Shown: positions 7,700-16,102 of the stretch, in pieces
How positions within the stretch are numbered: position 1 is the stretch's first letter
Layout: each line of letters starts with the position of its first letter
Assembly: GCA_022825725.1 (NCBI GenBank)
Contig: JAJDWE010000004.1
Location: 1-46,566 of the forward strand
Source: Gemmatimonadota bacterium
GTDB taxonomy: Bacteria > Gemmatimonadota > Gemmatimonadetes > Palauibacterales > Palauibacteraceae
DNA length: 46,566 nt
Reading direction: 5' to 3'
Notes under the pieces: generated by a model
Seen by the model: only the letters and a program-made list of their open reading frames with translations
The model's database searches: none
Told to the model about the DNA's origin: nothing
Position numbers and translations under genes: made by a program

Positions 7700-10360
7700 A
7701 TGCGTATCGGTCCCGCTCCCGTCCGCCTCTTCTCCTGTCTTTCCGTCGGTCTCGCGCTTGGGTGCGATCCGGGTGGCGGCGCACCCGGCGTGACCGTGAC
7801 CGGGGAACCCGGGTTGCTCGAGTCATCCGCGGCCCGGCCGGTGACGCCCGTCCTCGCGGAGGAGCCGCCACCGGAGTTCGGCGGGTATCCCGGCGTGCGG
7901 CACGGCGGCAACTACATGCACAACTACTACCTGCCGCCGGCGCCGGGGACGACGCCCTGGTTCCCCTCGTGGTCGCCGGACGGCGCGTCGCTCGCGGTGG
8001 GGATGGCCGGGTCCGTCTGGGAAGTGGACGTGGAGACGGGAAACGCGACCGAACTCACGCGCGGGGGCACATACCACTCCTCTCCCTCTTACTCGCCCGA
8101 TGGCCGCTGGATCGTGTACACGGCCGACTACGGCGGCGAGCGAATCCAGCTCGAGATGCTGGACACGGAGACGGGTGAGACACGGGCGCTCACGGACGAC
8201 CGCTTCGTGTACGCGGATCCCGTGTTTTCTCCTGACGGAGGCCGGATCGCGTACGTGTCGAGCGCCCCCAACGGGTACTTCAACGTCTTCATCCGGGAGG
8301 TGGCGGACGGCGACTGGGCGGGGCCCGAGATCGCCGTCAGCAGCGACAACTCCTACGGGAACAACCGGCTCTACTTCGGGCCCATGGACATGCACCTCTC
8401 GCCCGCGTGGATGCCGGACGGCGAGGAGCTCCTCCTCGTCTCGAACCGCGACGTCCCGCTGGGCTCGGGGAACGTGATCCGGGTGCCCGCGCGCGCGGAC
8501 GGAATCCGGGAGGCGCGGACGGTGCTGCGGGAGCAGACGCTCTACCGCGCCAGACCGGACGTGTCGCTCGACGGCCGGCGCTTCGTGTACTCGTCGACGG
8601 CGGGGGCGGCGGACCAGTTCAACAACCTGTACGTGCAGCCGACGGAGGGCGGGGAACCGTACAAGCTCACCTTCTTCGAGCACGACGCCTTCCACCCGCG
8701 CTGGTCGCCCGACGGGGAGACGATCGCCTACATCACGAACGAGGACGGCCTCCCGCAACTCGAACTCATCGAGACCTACGGCGGCCGACGACGGAAGATC
8801 GAGATCGGCGAGCGCGAGTACGCGGGGCCGACGGGCATGCTGTCCGTCACGGTGCGCACAGACGCGAGCGGACGGGACCCCGTGGCTGCACGGGTCACCC
8901 TCCTCGGGCCGGACGGGAAGTACCACGCTCCGCCCGACGAATACGCCCGTATCGGCCAGCGCGGGCGCTATCCGGCCTTCCACACCGACGGGACGTTCAC
9001 CGTCGCGCTTCCGCCGGGCGAAGCGGACCTCACGATCGTGAAGGGCTTCGAGATCGAGCCCCAGCGCATGAAGGTGGCGATCGCGGCCGACGAAACCGTG
9101 GAACTCGCCGTGACGCTGCACCGGTTCGCGGATCTCTCGGCCGACGGCTGGCACAACGGTTCCACGCACGTCCACATGAACTACGCGGGGAACCTCCACA
9201 ACACGCTCGAGAACCTGATGTTCATGTCCGCGGCGGAGGATCAGGACATCGTGAACGAGCAGGTGGCGAACAAGGACAACCGGATCCTCGACCACCAGTT
9301 CTTCGTGCCAGGCGGCGGGGAGCACCCGGTGTCGACGGAGGAGATGGTCGTCATCGTTGGGCAGGAGTACCGGCCGCCGTTCTACGGGCACGTGTTCATG
9401 TTCGGGATGCGCGACCACCTCATCTCGCCGTTCACCACGGGATACGAGGGGACGGGGATCGAGAGCCTGTATCCCTCGAACACGGACATGATGCGGAAGG
9501 CGAAGGACCAGGGCGCGACGACGGGTTACGTCCACCCCTACTTCGGCGATGTGGACCCGCTCACGTTCGGGCTGATGGGCGGGAAGGGGTTCATGGTCGA
9601 CGCCGTGCTGGGGACGAGCGACGCGCTCGAGTGGTCCACGGCCGAGCGGGCCGGGTTCTTCCCGCTCTACGCGCTGTGGAGCAACGACGTCCGCGTCTGC
9701 GCGACGGGGGGCGAGGACTCGATCAGCAACCTGCACGCGACGCCGCTGGTGGGCGCCATGCGGACGTACGTGCGCACGCCGGACGGGCGCCTGACGGCGG
9801 ACGGGTGGTTCGAGGGGCTGCGGGGCGCCGCGGCGTTCGTGACGAACGGGCCCCTCGTCGAACTCTCGGTGAACGGGGAGATCCCGGGTTCCGTGGTGGA
9901 CCTGGGCGCGGCCGCGACGAGCGTCGAGGTGGAGGCCAGCGTGCGGTCGATCGTGCCGCTGACCCGCGCCTGGCTCGTGCGCGATGGAGAGGATCTGCTC
10001 GATCTCGAACTCTCCGAAGACCGCAAGTCCGCCTCCTTCTCGGGGGATGTGGAGATCGACGGGAGCGGCTGGATCCACCTGCGGGCGGAGGGCGAGCCCG
10101 AGGAACGATTCCCGCTCGACGCGGGCTACCCGCAGGGGTTCACGAACCCCGTCTGGTTCACGGTGGGAGGCGCGGCGATCCGCGACGCGGCGGGGGCGCA
10201 GTACGGCCTCGACTGGATCGACGAACTGGAGCGGCAGGCGCGGGAGTGGCCCGGCTGGCGCTCCCAGGCGGAGCAGGACCACGTCTACGCCCAGTTCGAC
10301 GAGGCGCGCGACGTGTACCGGCGGCTGCTGTCGGAGGCCGGCGGCGCGGGTGGCGAGTGA
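7700..10360 (+). CDS. TolB-like propeller fused to CehA/McbA-type metallohydrolase, lipoprotein
   Basis: 886 residues from the ATG at 7700; an upstream ATG at 7646 would bury the signal. The N-terminus MRIGPAPVRLFSCLSVGLALGC resembles a lipoprotein signal, with the Cys at about residue 22. Residues about 70-380 form PD40/WD40-like beta-propeller repeats (WSPDGASLAVG, YSPDGRWIVYT, FSPDGGRIAYV, WSPDGETIAYI). Next comes a small carboxypeptidase-regulatory-like beta domain (about 385-480). The rest is a CehA/McbA-type metal-dependent hydrolase with the HxH metal motif in GSTHVHMNY and a later metal histidine in GYVHPYFGD. These enzymes hydrolyse amide, ester or carbamate bonds; the substrate is unknown. 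The protein probably sits in the outer membrane or periplasm. The acyl-CoA ligase gene follows after 46 bases and may act on a released acid, which is inference. Confidence 0.88.
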   Translation: MRIGPAPVRLFSCLSVGLALGCDPGGGAPGVTVTGEPGLLESSAARPVTPVLAEEPPPEFGGYPGVRHGGNYMHNYYLPPAPGTTPWFPSWSPDGASLAVGMAGSVWEVDVETGNATELTRGGTYHSSPSYSPDGRWIVYTADYGGERIQLEMLDTETGETRALTDDRFVYADPVFSPDGGRIAYVSSAPNGYFNVFIREVADGDWAGPEIAVSSDNSYGNNRLYFGPMDMHLSPAWMPDGEELLLVSNRDVPLGSGNVIRVPARADGIREARTVLREQTLYRARPDVSLDGRRFVYSSTAGAADQFNNLYVQPTEGGEPYKLTFFEHDAFHPRWSPDGETIAYITNEDGLPQLELIETYGGRRRKIEIGEREYAGPTGMLSVTVRTDASGRDPVAARVTLLGPDGKYHAPPDEYARIGQRGRYPAFHTDGTFTVALPPGEADLTIVKGFEIEPQRMKVAIAADETVELAVTLHRFADLSADGWHNGSTHVHMNYAGNLHNTLENLMFMSAAEDQDIVNEQVANKDNRILDHQFFVPGGGEHPVSTEEMVVIVGQEYRPPFYGHVFMFGMRDHLISPFTTGYEGTGIESLYPSNTDMMRKAKDQGATTGYVHPYFGDVDPLTFGLMGGKGFMVDAVLGTSDALEWSTAERAGFFPLYALWSNDVRVCATGGEDSISNLHATPLVGAMRTYVRTPDGRLTADGWFEGLRGAAAFVTNGPLVELSVNGEIPGSVVDLGAAATSVEVEASVRSIVPLTRAWLVRDGEDLLDLELSEDRKSASFSGDVEIDGSGWIHLRAEGEPEERFPLDAGYPQGFTNPVWFTVGGAAIRDAAGAQYGLDWIDELERQAREWPGWRSQAEQDHVYAQFDEARDVYRRLLSEAGGAGGE

Positions 10361-10406
10361 GGGGCGGGAGGCCGCCAGCGACTGACGCGCGCACGCCGGG
10401 ATTACG

Positions 10407-12041
10407 GTGAGCGACAGGAGTCCGTACCGGACCGAACTCACGCCGCTCGAATTCCTGCGGCGGAGCGCGTCCGTGTACCCCGACAAGGCCGCCGTCGTGC
10501 ACGGCGACCGGAGCTACTCCTACCGCGAGTTCGAGCTTCGCGTGCGGCGGCTGGCAGCGGGGTTGCTCCAGGCCGGGCTCGAGGCGGGCGACCGGGTGGC
10601 CTTCCTGTCGCCGAACACGCCGCCCCTGCTCGAGGCACACTACGGGGTGCCGGCCGCCGCCGGCGTGCTCGTCGCGATCAACACGCGGCTCGGAGCGGGC
10701 GAGATCGCCTACATCCTGGAGCACAGCGGCGCGTGTTACCTGTTCGTCGACCGGGCCCTTGAGGGCCTCATCGACGAGGAGGCGCTGCGCGGCGGCGGCG
10801 TGACCGTAGTGCGGATCGACGATACCGGGGCGCCGCACGACCCCTACGAGGCGTTCCTCGCTTCCGCCGCCGATTCAGCCGGCGGCCCCGCCAGGGACTC
10901 CGCCACCGGCATCGGCGAGCCGCCCCCGCTCGCGGCCGGCCCGGCGGACGAGGAAGACCCGATCTCGATGAACTACACGTCGGGGACGACGGGCCGCCCC
11001 AAGGGCGTCGTGTACACGCACCGCGGCGCGTACCTGAACGCGATCGGGGAACTCATCGAGATGGAGATGACGCCCGGCGCCGTCTATCTGTGGACGCTGC
11101 CCATGTTCCACTGCAACGGGTGGTGCTTCACGTGGGCGGTGACCGCCATCGGAGGCACGCACGTGTGCCTGAGAGACGTCGACCCGGCCCGCATCTGGGC
11201 GCTGATCGAGTCGGAGGGCGTCACGCACTACTGCGGCGCGCCGACGGTGCAGATCATGCTCGTCAACGATCCGGCTGCCCGGCCGCTGGAGCACACGGTG
11301 CGGACGATGATCGCCGGAGCGCCGCCCTCGCCGACGCTGCTGGAGCAGTTGAAGGCGCTGAACTTCCACCCGATCCACGCCTACGGCCTCACGGAGACGT
11401 ACGGCCCCACCGCCACCTGCGCCTGGCACGCCGACTGGGACGGGCGCCCCCCCGCCGAACAGGCCCGCCTGCTCGCCCGGCAGGGCCAGGGATTCGTGAC
11501 CTCCGACCTCATGCGGGTCGTCGACGAGGAGGGCAGGGACGTCTCCCGCGACGGCGCGACGATGGGCGAGGTCGTGATGCGCGGGAACATTGTCATGAAG
11601 GGCTACTACGCGCAGCGCGAGGCCACCGACGAGGCGTTCCGCGGGGGCTGGTTCCATTCCGGGGACCTCGCGGTGTGGCACCCCGACGGCTACGTCGAAC
11701 TGCGTGACCGGGCCAAGGACATCATCATCTCGGGCGGCGAGAACATCTCAACGATCGAAGTCGAGCAGACGGTCGCCCGACACCCCGCCGTGCTCGAATG
11801 CGCCGTCATCGCCATCCCCCACGACGAATGGGGCGAACGACCGAAAGCCTTCGTCACGCTGAAGCCCGAAGCCGGGGCCACGGAACGGGAGATCATCGAC
11901 TTCTGCCGAGACCGGATCGCCCACTTCAAGTGCCCCGACGCGATCGAGTTCGGCCTCCTCCCGAAGACCTCCACCGGCAAGGTTCAGAAGTACATCCTCC
12001 GCGACCGCGAATGGACCGGCCGCGACAAGCGCATCAACTGA
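10407..12041 (+). CDS. AMP-forming acyl-CoA ligase
   Basis: 544 residues with a GTG start. It activates a carboxylic acid to acyl-CoA via an acyl-AMP in the cytoplasm. Seen: the phosphate-binding TSGTTGRPKG (191-200), the adenine-site YGLTET (326-331), the hinge/AMP region SGDLAVWHPDGYVELRDR, and the C-terminal catalytic lysine in KTSTGKVQK. The overall pattern (TELTPLEFLRRSASVYPDK at the N-terminus) is that of the medium/long-chain or methylmercaptopropionate (DmdB-like) ligase group, but substrate cannot be read from sequence. A proline/glycine-rich insertion at about 150-180 precedes the P-loop. It is next to a secreted amide/ester hydrolase gene. Confidence 0.93.
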   Translation: MSDRSPYRTELTPLEFLRRSASVYPDKAAVVHGDRSYSYREFELRVRRLAAGLLQAGLEAGDRVAFLSPNTPPLLEAHYGVPAAAGVLVAINTRLGAGEIAYILEHSGACYLFVDRALEGLIDEEALRGGGVTVVRIDDTGAPHDPYEAFLASAADSAGGPARDSATGIGEPPPLAAGPADEEDPISMNYTSGTTGRPKGVVYTHRGAYLNAIGELIEMEMTPGAVYLWTLPMFHCNGWCFTWAVTAIGGTHVCLRDVDPARIWALIESEGVTHYCGAPTVQIMLVNDPAARPLEHTVRTMIAGAPPSPTLLEQLKALNFHPIHAYGLTETYGPTATCAWHADWDGRPPAEQARLLARQGQGFVTSDLMRVVDEEGRDVSRDGATMGEVVMRGNIVMKGYYAQREATDEAFRGGWFHSGDLAVWHPDGYVELRDRAKDIIISGGENISTIEVEQTVARHPAVLECAVIAIPHDEWGERPKAFVTLKPEAGATEREIIDFCRDRIAHFKCPDAIEFGLLPKTSTGKVQKYILRDREWTGRDKRIN

Positions 12042-12199
12042 CTCCCGCACGAGAACCGCGGATCGCCTGAAGACGTTCCCGCGGACTTCTTCCGGAACGG
12101 ATTGTCTTGCACCATCCCGGCCGTCGGCGGACGCTTCGACCCCGGATCGCGGTCGGGCTGAGGCGCCCGCGTGAGAGCACCTCGCCGCTTAGCGCTGGA

Positions 12200-13195
12200 C
12201 TACCGCACCCCGTTCAGCAACGCAAGCAACTCCTCGTTTCCCTCGACGTCCAGGAAAGTGTCCCACTCGAGAAAGTAACCCTCAGGATCGTAGCCGATGA
12301 ACACGCTCACCCGTCCGCTCTCGTCGGTCACCTCCCGGGTTCGCAGCTGGAAGCCCTCGCGCCCCCGCATGTAGCTGAACCAGCCCTCCACATCGTCCGT
12401 GAAGAACGAAACCGTGACGCTCTTCTCATCGGTCGCCGAGTGGAGGCCGCGCTCCCCGTCCACGAGGCCGAGATAGCCCGAAGAAGAGACGGGAAAGACC
12501 TTGGCCCAACCCTGATCGACGATCCTTTCGCGATCGAGCATGTCGCTGTAGAAGCGTTCGACGCCTTCCAGGTCGCGGTAGTACAGCCAGAGGACGGTGG
12601 CCTGCACCCCCAGCTCGGGGGGTCGGCTCGTCTCGATTACCTGGGCCGGATATTGAACTTCGGCCCCTGCCAACCTGGGCAGCAATTGCTCGTTCTCGGC
12701 ATGCGGATTGAATCGTTCGAACTCGAGGAGGTACCCCTCGGGATCGACTGCCACGAACCCATCGTGCGGACGCCCCTCGGCCGCCCGAAAGTCGGAGCGC
12801 ATGGGCACCTCTCGAGACGTCAGGTAGTCCCACCACGCCTCGACCTGCTCGGTTACGAAGGCGAGCGTGGCGGTCCGGGGTTCGTCGGTCGAGTGCATTC
12901 CTTCGGCGGCGTCGACAAGGGTCAGGTACGAGGACTCGGCCACCCGCAGGATCTTGGCGAAACCGTAGTCGACCACGGTCGGAAGACCGAGCGTCTCAGT
13001 GTAGAAGGTCCAAGCCGCCTCAACATCGTCGTAGTAGTAGAAGGCGTTCATGGCCTGGATACCGGGCGTCCGGGTCGTGGACGCAGCCTCCCGACTCTCG
13101 CCCTCGTTGGCGGGAGGCGCCTCGGACGGCTGGCAAGCCGCGGCGACCGCAACCCCAACTGCGAGCAGGGTACGCACGGCCCGGTGAGCGGTCAT
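12200..13195 (-). CDS. Lipoprotein with two VOC (glyoxalase-fold) domains
   Basis: 331 residues from the ATG at 13195, chosen because AGGG lies about 7 bases upstream and it gives a lipoprotein signal: MTAHRAVRTLLAVGVAVAAAC with lipobox VAAAC. The frame is open further upstream (to 13324), but that part looks non-coding. Two VOC repeats are visible. One is at about 45-165 (NAFYYYDDVEAAWTFYTE, ending VDPEGYLLEFERF). The other is at about 190-320 (VLWLYYRDLEGVERFYSD, ending YDPEGYFLEWDTF). Each ends with the E-containing strand that normally contributes a metal ligand. VOC proteins include glyoxalases, dioxygenases and antibiotic-binding proteins; function here is unknown and the extracytoplasmic location is unusual. 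The gene stands alone on the minus strand beside a broken toxin gene. Confidence 0.85.
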   Translation of the reverse strand: MTAHRAVRTLLAVGVAVAAACQPSEAPPANEGESREAASTTRTPGIQAMNAFYYYDDVEAAWTFYTETLGLPTVVDYGFAKILRVAESSYLTLVDAAEGMHSTDEPRTATLAFVTEQVEAWWDYLTSREVPMRSDFRAAEGRPHDGFVAVDPEGYLLEFERFNPHAENEQLLPRLAGAEVQYPAQVIETSRPPELGVQATVLWLYYRDLEGVERFYSDMLDRERIVDQGWAKVFPVSSSGYLGLVDGERGLHSATDEKSVTVSFFTDDVEGWFSYMRGREGFQLRTREVTDESGRVSVFIGYDPEGYFLEWDTFLDVEGNEELLALLNGVR

Positions 13196-13307
13196 TCCGA
13201 ACCCTGTGAGCCAAAGGAATGGTGGGAGGCGCAAGAATATGTGCCGACGAGTGCTCGGTGGCGCACCATATGGGTCACGCTCCATGCGGCGCAACACCAG
13301 GATCTCC

Positions 13308-13478
13308 TCATCGGCGAACACCACCCGCCGAGGCTGGCGGGCGATTGGAAGCCACCACGGTGGTTCCGTCGCCGGCGAGGGCTGTCAGGTGCTCCACCGT
13401 ATGGGCGAACCGATCCCGGGGCCGGCCCGTGAGCAGGCGCACGAGGACGGATGTGTCAATCCCGGAGCGAAGGATCAT
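13308..13478 (-). pseudogene. Truncated VapC-like PIN toxin gene
   Basis: 56 codons starting MILRSGIDTSVLVRLLTGRP, the classical PIN-domain N-terminus with the first catalytic aspartate (D8). The start at 13478 overlaps the antitoxin end by 23 bases, typical of vapBC pairs. The frame then stops after TTVVASN plus a short unrelated tail. A normal VapC is about 130-140 residues and needs a glutamate and further aspartates after this point. I checked the other two frames downstream and found no PIN continuation. A 6-bp GC hairpin (13324-13341) lies at the point where similarity ends. Nuclease activity is therefore unlikely. Confidence 0.75.
13324..13341. repeat. Small GC inverted repeat at the vapC break
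   Basis: CCCGCC and GGCGGG flank GAGGCT. It coincides with the place where the PIN coding sequence loses family similarity, so it may mark a recombination or insertion junction, or be a terminator stem for the short toxin-antitoxin transcript. No T run follows. Confidence 0.4.
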
Positions 13479-13698
13479 GTCGCTGGGAGCGGAAGGCGTG
13501 AACGTCAAAGGGCTCGATTTCGGGGTCGATTTCTTCCCTCAGCGGGGCCAAGCGTGACAGGTCGATCTTATGCGGTCGTATGACGAAGCCGTGGGGCCCC
13601 TCCAGCAGTTCGAGACGGTCGCCGGGTCGGACGCCCATGGCGTCCAGGACATGCGCCGGAAGAGTGACTTGTCGCTTCGCAGTTACCTTGACGAGCAT
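13456..13698 (-). CDS. AbrB/SpoVT-type antitoxin (VapB-like)
   Basis: 80 residues from the ATG at 13698, which has GGAG 8 bases upstream; a longer frame to 13866 lacks support. The N-terminal half is the swapped-hairpin AbrB fold (MLVKVTAKRQVTLPAHVLD, then MGVRPGDRLELLE and GFVIRPHK), which binds DNA as a dimer. The C-terminal half (APLREEIDPEIEPFDVHAFR) is the acidic tail that would wrap the PIN toxin. In intact systems it neutralises VapC and represses its own operon. The toxin partner at 13308-13478 is truncated, so this gene may be a remnant or act as a stand-alone repressor. Confidence 0.85.
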   Translation of the reverse strand: MLVKVTAKRQVTLPAHVLDAMGVRPGDRLELLEGPHGFVIRPHKIDLSRLAPLREEIDPEIEPFDVHAFRSQRHDPSLRD

Positions 13699-13858
13699 GG
13701 TTTTTTCTCCTCGTGTGGACTCCATCACCTTACGGCCAAGCCTGTTTTTGTGAGGTAGTGCGGTCAAGCTTCCCGGTCGCGCTTGACGACTGTCGCCTTG
13801 GGGGAAGATCATCCCGGGGTCCGGGAACACACGTCTCCAACCCCTTCGAGCGCTCCCC

Positions 13859-14674
13859 ATGTTCACGCCGGCCCGAAAAAAGCTCCTTCTGGCCGTGCTG
13901 GTGCTCTCCTTCGGAGTCCAGACGGGGCTGGTGTACTCCGACGAGCGGAGCGAGCCGCTGTCGGAGGCGGCGCGCGAAGGGCGTGCACTCTGGCAGGCGT
14001 ACGCCTGTCAAACCTGTCACCAGTTCTACGGTCAGGGGGGATTCCTCGGGCCGGATCTGACGAACTCCGCGAGCCGGGTTGATTCGACCCGGCTCGTTTC
14101 GTTGTTGACGGTGGGTAGCGGGCAGATGCCGCCGCTCGGGTTCAGCGACGACGAGTCGGCGGCGATGGCGGCCTTCCTGCGGGAGATGGACCGGCCGGAG
14201 ATCGGCCGCGGCGAACTGCGGATGGGGACGCCGGGGGAGGGGGCCGGGGCGCAGGCGGCGTTCGAGCGCGCGATCGAGGCGGCCCTAGGGGCCGGGACAT
14301 CCGGTGGCGCGGGGTCGGGCGATGGGACGGATCACGATCTGGCCGAGGTCGCCGCCGGGTTCGCGGCGTACCGGATCCGCCCATGCAGCGCGTGCCACTT
14401 CCCGTTCCGCGACTCACCTGTCGGGGCGCCGGACCTGTCGCTCGTCGCCGGGTCGCTCGCCCCCGACTCGCTCGACCTGGTGCTCGCCGACGGGCGCCCG
14501 CTGATGGGCATGCCGCCCCCGGTCCCGCCGCTCGGCGACGCCGACCGCGCGGCGCTCACCGCGTTCCTCCGGTTCCTGGAGGCGAATCGGGAGGAGCTGG
14601 AGGCGGCGACCGAGACGCTCGCGGCGGGCCGCAGCCTCGACTGGGGCGCGCTGCCGTGGTGGGAGTTCCCATGA
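13859..14674 (+). CDS. Membrane-anchored di-heme cytochrome c (NorC-like plus second c domain)
   Basis: 271 residues. The N-terminal hydrophobic helix (KKLLLAVLVLSFGVQTGLVY, about 7-26) lacks a clear cleavage site, so it probably anchors the protein. The first cytochrome c domain has CQTCH (50-54), followed by QFYGQGGFLGPDLTN as in NorC, and a distal methionine in SGQMPPLGF. A Gly/Ala-rich linker (about 120-160) leads to a second c domain with CSACH (176-180) and GMPPP near its end. NorC proteins have one heme, so the second domain is extra. The stop overlaps the ATG of the heme-copper subunit gene (ATGA, 14671-14674), implying coupled translation and a two-subunit complex in which this protein delivers electrons from the periplasm. 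Confidence 0.9.
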   Translation: MFTPARKKLLLAVLVLSFGVQTGLVYSDERSEPLSEAAREGRALWQAYACQTCHQFYGQGGFLGPDLTNSASRVDSTRLVSLLTVGSGQMPPLGFSDDESAAMAAFLREMDRPEIGRGELRMGTPGEGAGAQAAFERAIEAALGAGTSGGAGSGDGTDHDLAEVAAGFAAYRIRPCSACHFPFRDSPVGAPDLSLVAGSLAPDSLDLVLADGRPLMGMPPPVPPLGDADRAALTAFLRFLEANREELEAATETLAAGRSLDWGALPWWEFP

Positions 14675-16071
14675 AGCCCTTCGCGGCCGGCCACCCTGCA
14701 CACCAGTTCGCGGTCCTCACCTTCATCCGCGGCGGACTCATCGCGATCGCGGTTACGCTCGGGGGCGGCATCCTGGCCGCCTTCTACTCCGTGCCTTCGC
14801 TCGCGCCGTGGTTCCAGCAGGTGGGCCTCGACCTGCGACAGCTTCGGCCGATCCACACCGTCTTCGCCTCGGCCTGGGTCTTCCTCGGCGGCGTCGCCGT
14901 CGTGTACCGCTTCCTGCAGGACGAGGGTCCGCCGACCACCGGCGACCGCTGGCGCCTCCGGGCCCAGGTCCTGACCTGGACGCTCGCCGGCCTCGGGATC
15001 CTCCTCACGCTCGCCCTCGGCGTGGGTACGGGACGCGAGTACGTCGGTTTCCACCCCTTCTTCTCCCTCCTCATCCTCGGGGGCTGGACCTGCTACGCGT
15101 GGAACTTCTTCCGGCTCGCCGGGAAGCGGTTCTGGGAACGGCCGGTCTACGTGACGATGTGGGGCGTGGGGATGCTCTTCTTCATCGTCACCTTCGTGGA
15201 ACAGCACATGTGGCTGATCCCGGGAATCTTCGGGGATCCGGTGCAGGACATGCGGATCCAGTGGAAGGCGACCGGGACCCTCGTCGGCAGCTTCAACCTC
15301 TTCGTGTACGGCTCCGTGATCTACCTGGGGGAGCGGATTTCGGGGGATCCCGCCTACGGGCGCTCCACGACCGCCTACATGCTGTTCGCCGTGGGGCTGC
15401 TCAACTCGTTCACGAACTTCGCGCACCACACCTATCATCTTCCGGGGCGGGAGTCGGTGAAGTGGATCGCGTTCGTCGTGAGCATGATGGAGATCATCGT
15501 GCTCGCGCGGGCGATGTTCGACCTGTGGCGGGCGCTGAGAACGCCGAGCGATCCGGCCTTCTGCGCGGCGCGCGGTTCGTTCGCGGCGGCGAAGTGGTGG
15601 ACGTGCGCGATCCTGTTCGGCGCGATCCTCATCTCGGTCCCGCCGCTGAACGCGGTGATTCACGGGACGTACGTCGTCACGGGACACGCGATGGGGGCGA
15701 TGATCGGCATCGACACGATGATCCTGCTGGGGGCGGCGGTCTGGATCCTGAGCGAGCACTTCCAGGCCCGCGAGGGAGAGGACGCGTGGGACACGCTCCA
15801 CACGCCGGCGATGCGTTGGAGTCTCATCGGGCTGAACTTTTCGGTGGCGGGGCTCGTCCTTTGGCTGCACGTGGTGGGGACGGCCGTCGGCGTGACGCGG
15901 GCGGTGCACGCGCCGGGCGAGACCTACGTGCCGCCCGACTGGGTGTCCGCGTGGAGCGGGATCGGGTTCGCCGTCTTCGGGATGCTGTCGCTGATCTTCT
16001 TCGTCTGGCTCCTCGCGCAGCTCGTGCGGCCCGCCTTCCGGTACTGGTGGGTGTCGGAGGAACGGGCGTGA
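14671..16071 (+). CDS. NorB-like heme-copper oxidoreductase subunit I with atypical ligands
   Basis: 466 residues, about 12 transmembrane helices. It resembles the catalytic subunit of cytochrome c-dependent nitric oxide reductases (and proteins labelled cbb3-type subunit I). Seen: the low-spin heme histidine H62 in RPIHT (helix 2), the metal-site pair H252/H253 in NFAHHTYH (helix 7), HGTYVVTGHAM in helix 10 with H339 as the high-spin heme ligand, and M341 where NorB has the second low-spin heme histidine (HxH). The stretch I assign to helix 6 (about 197-220) has no histidine, although NorB has an FeB ligand there; the nearest is H179 in EQHMW at the end of helix 5. The partner is the overlapping di-heme cytochrome c. 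NO reduction is the favoured role, but activity cannot be taken for granted with this ligand set. Confidence 0.87.
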   Translation: MKPFAAGHPAHQFAVLTFIRGGLIAIAVTLGGGILAAFYSVPSLAPWFQQVGLDLRQLRPIHTVFASAWVFLGGVAVVYRFLQDEGPPTTGDRWRLRAQVLTWTLAGLGILLTLALGVGTGREYVGFHPFFSLLILGGWTCYAWNFFRLAGKRFWERPVYVTMWGVGMLFFIVTFVEQHMWLIPGIFGDPVQDMRIQWKATGTLVGSFNLFVYGSVIYLGERISGDPAYGRSTTAYMLFAVGLLNSFTNFAHHTYHLPGRESVKWIAFVVSMMEIIVLARAMFDLWRALRTPSDPAFCAARGSFAAAKWWTCAILFGAILISVPPLNAVIHGTYVVTGHAMGAMIGIDTMILLGAAVWILSEHFQAREGEDAWDTLHTPAMRWSLIGLNFSVAGLVLWLHVVGTAVGVTRAVHAPGETYVPPDWVSAWSGIGFAVFGMLSLIFFVWLLAQLVRPAFRYWWVSEERA

Positions 16072-16102
16072 CGGCATGGCGGGCCGGAAGGGCCGGGCGG
16101 GC

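Noticed and set aside
13324-13341. CRISPR or REP-type repeat array
   Set aside because: I found only one copy of this short inverted repeat and no regularly spaced repeats anywhere in the window.
12107-13432. Plus-strand open frame opposite the VOC lipoprotein
   Set aside because: The minus strand has a lipobox and two VOC repeats, while the plus-strand product shows no family features or good start.
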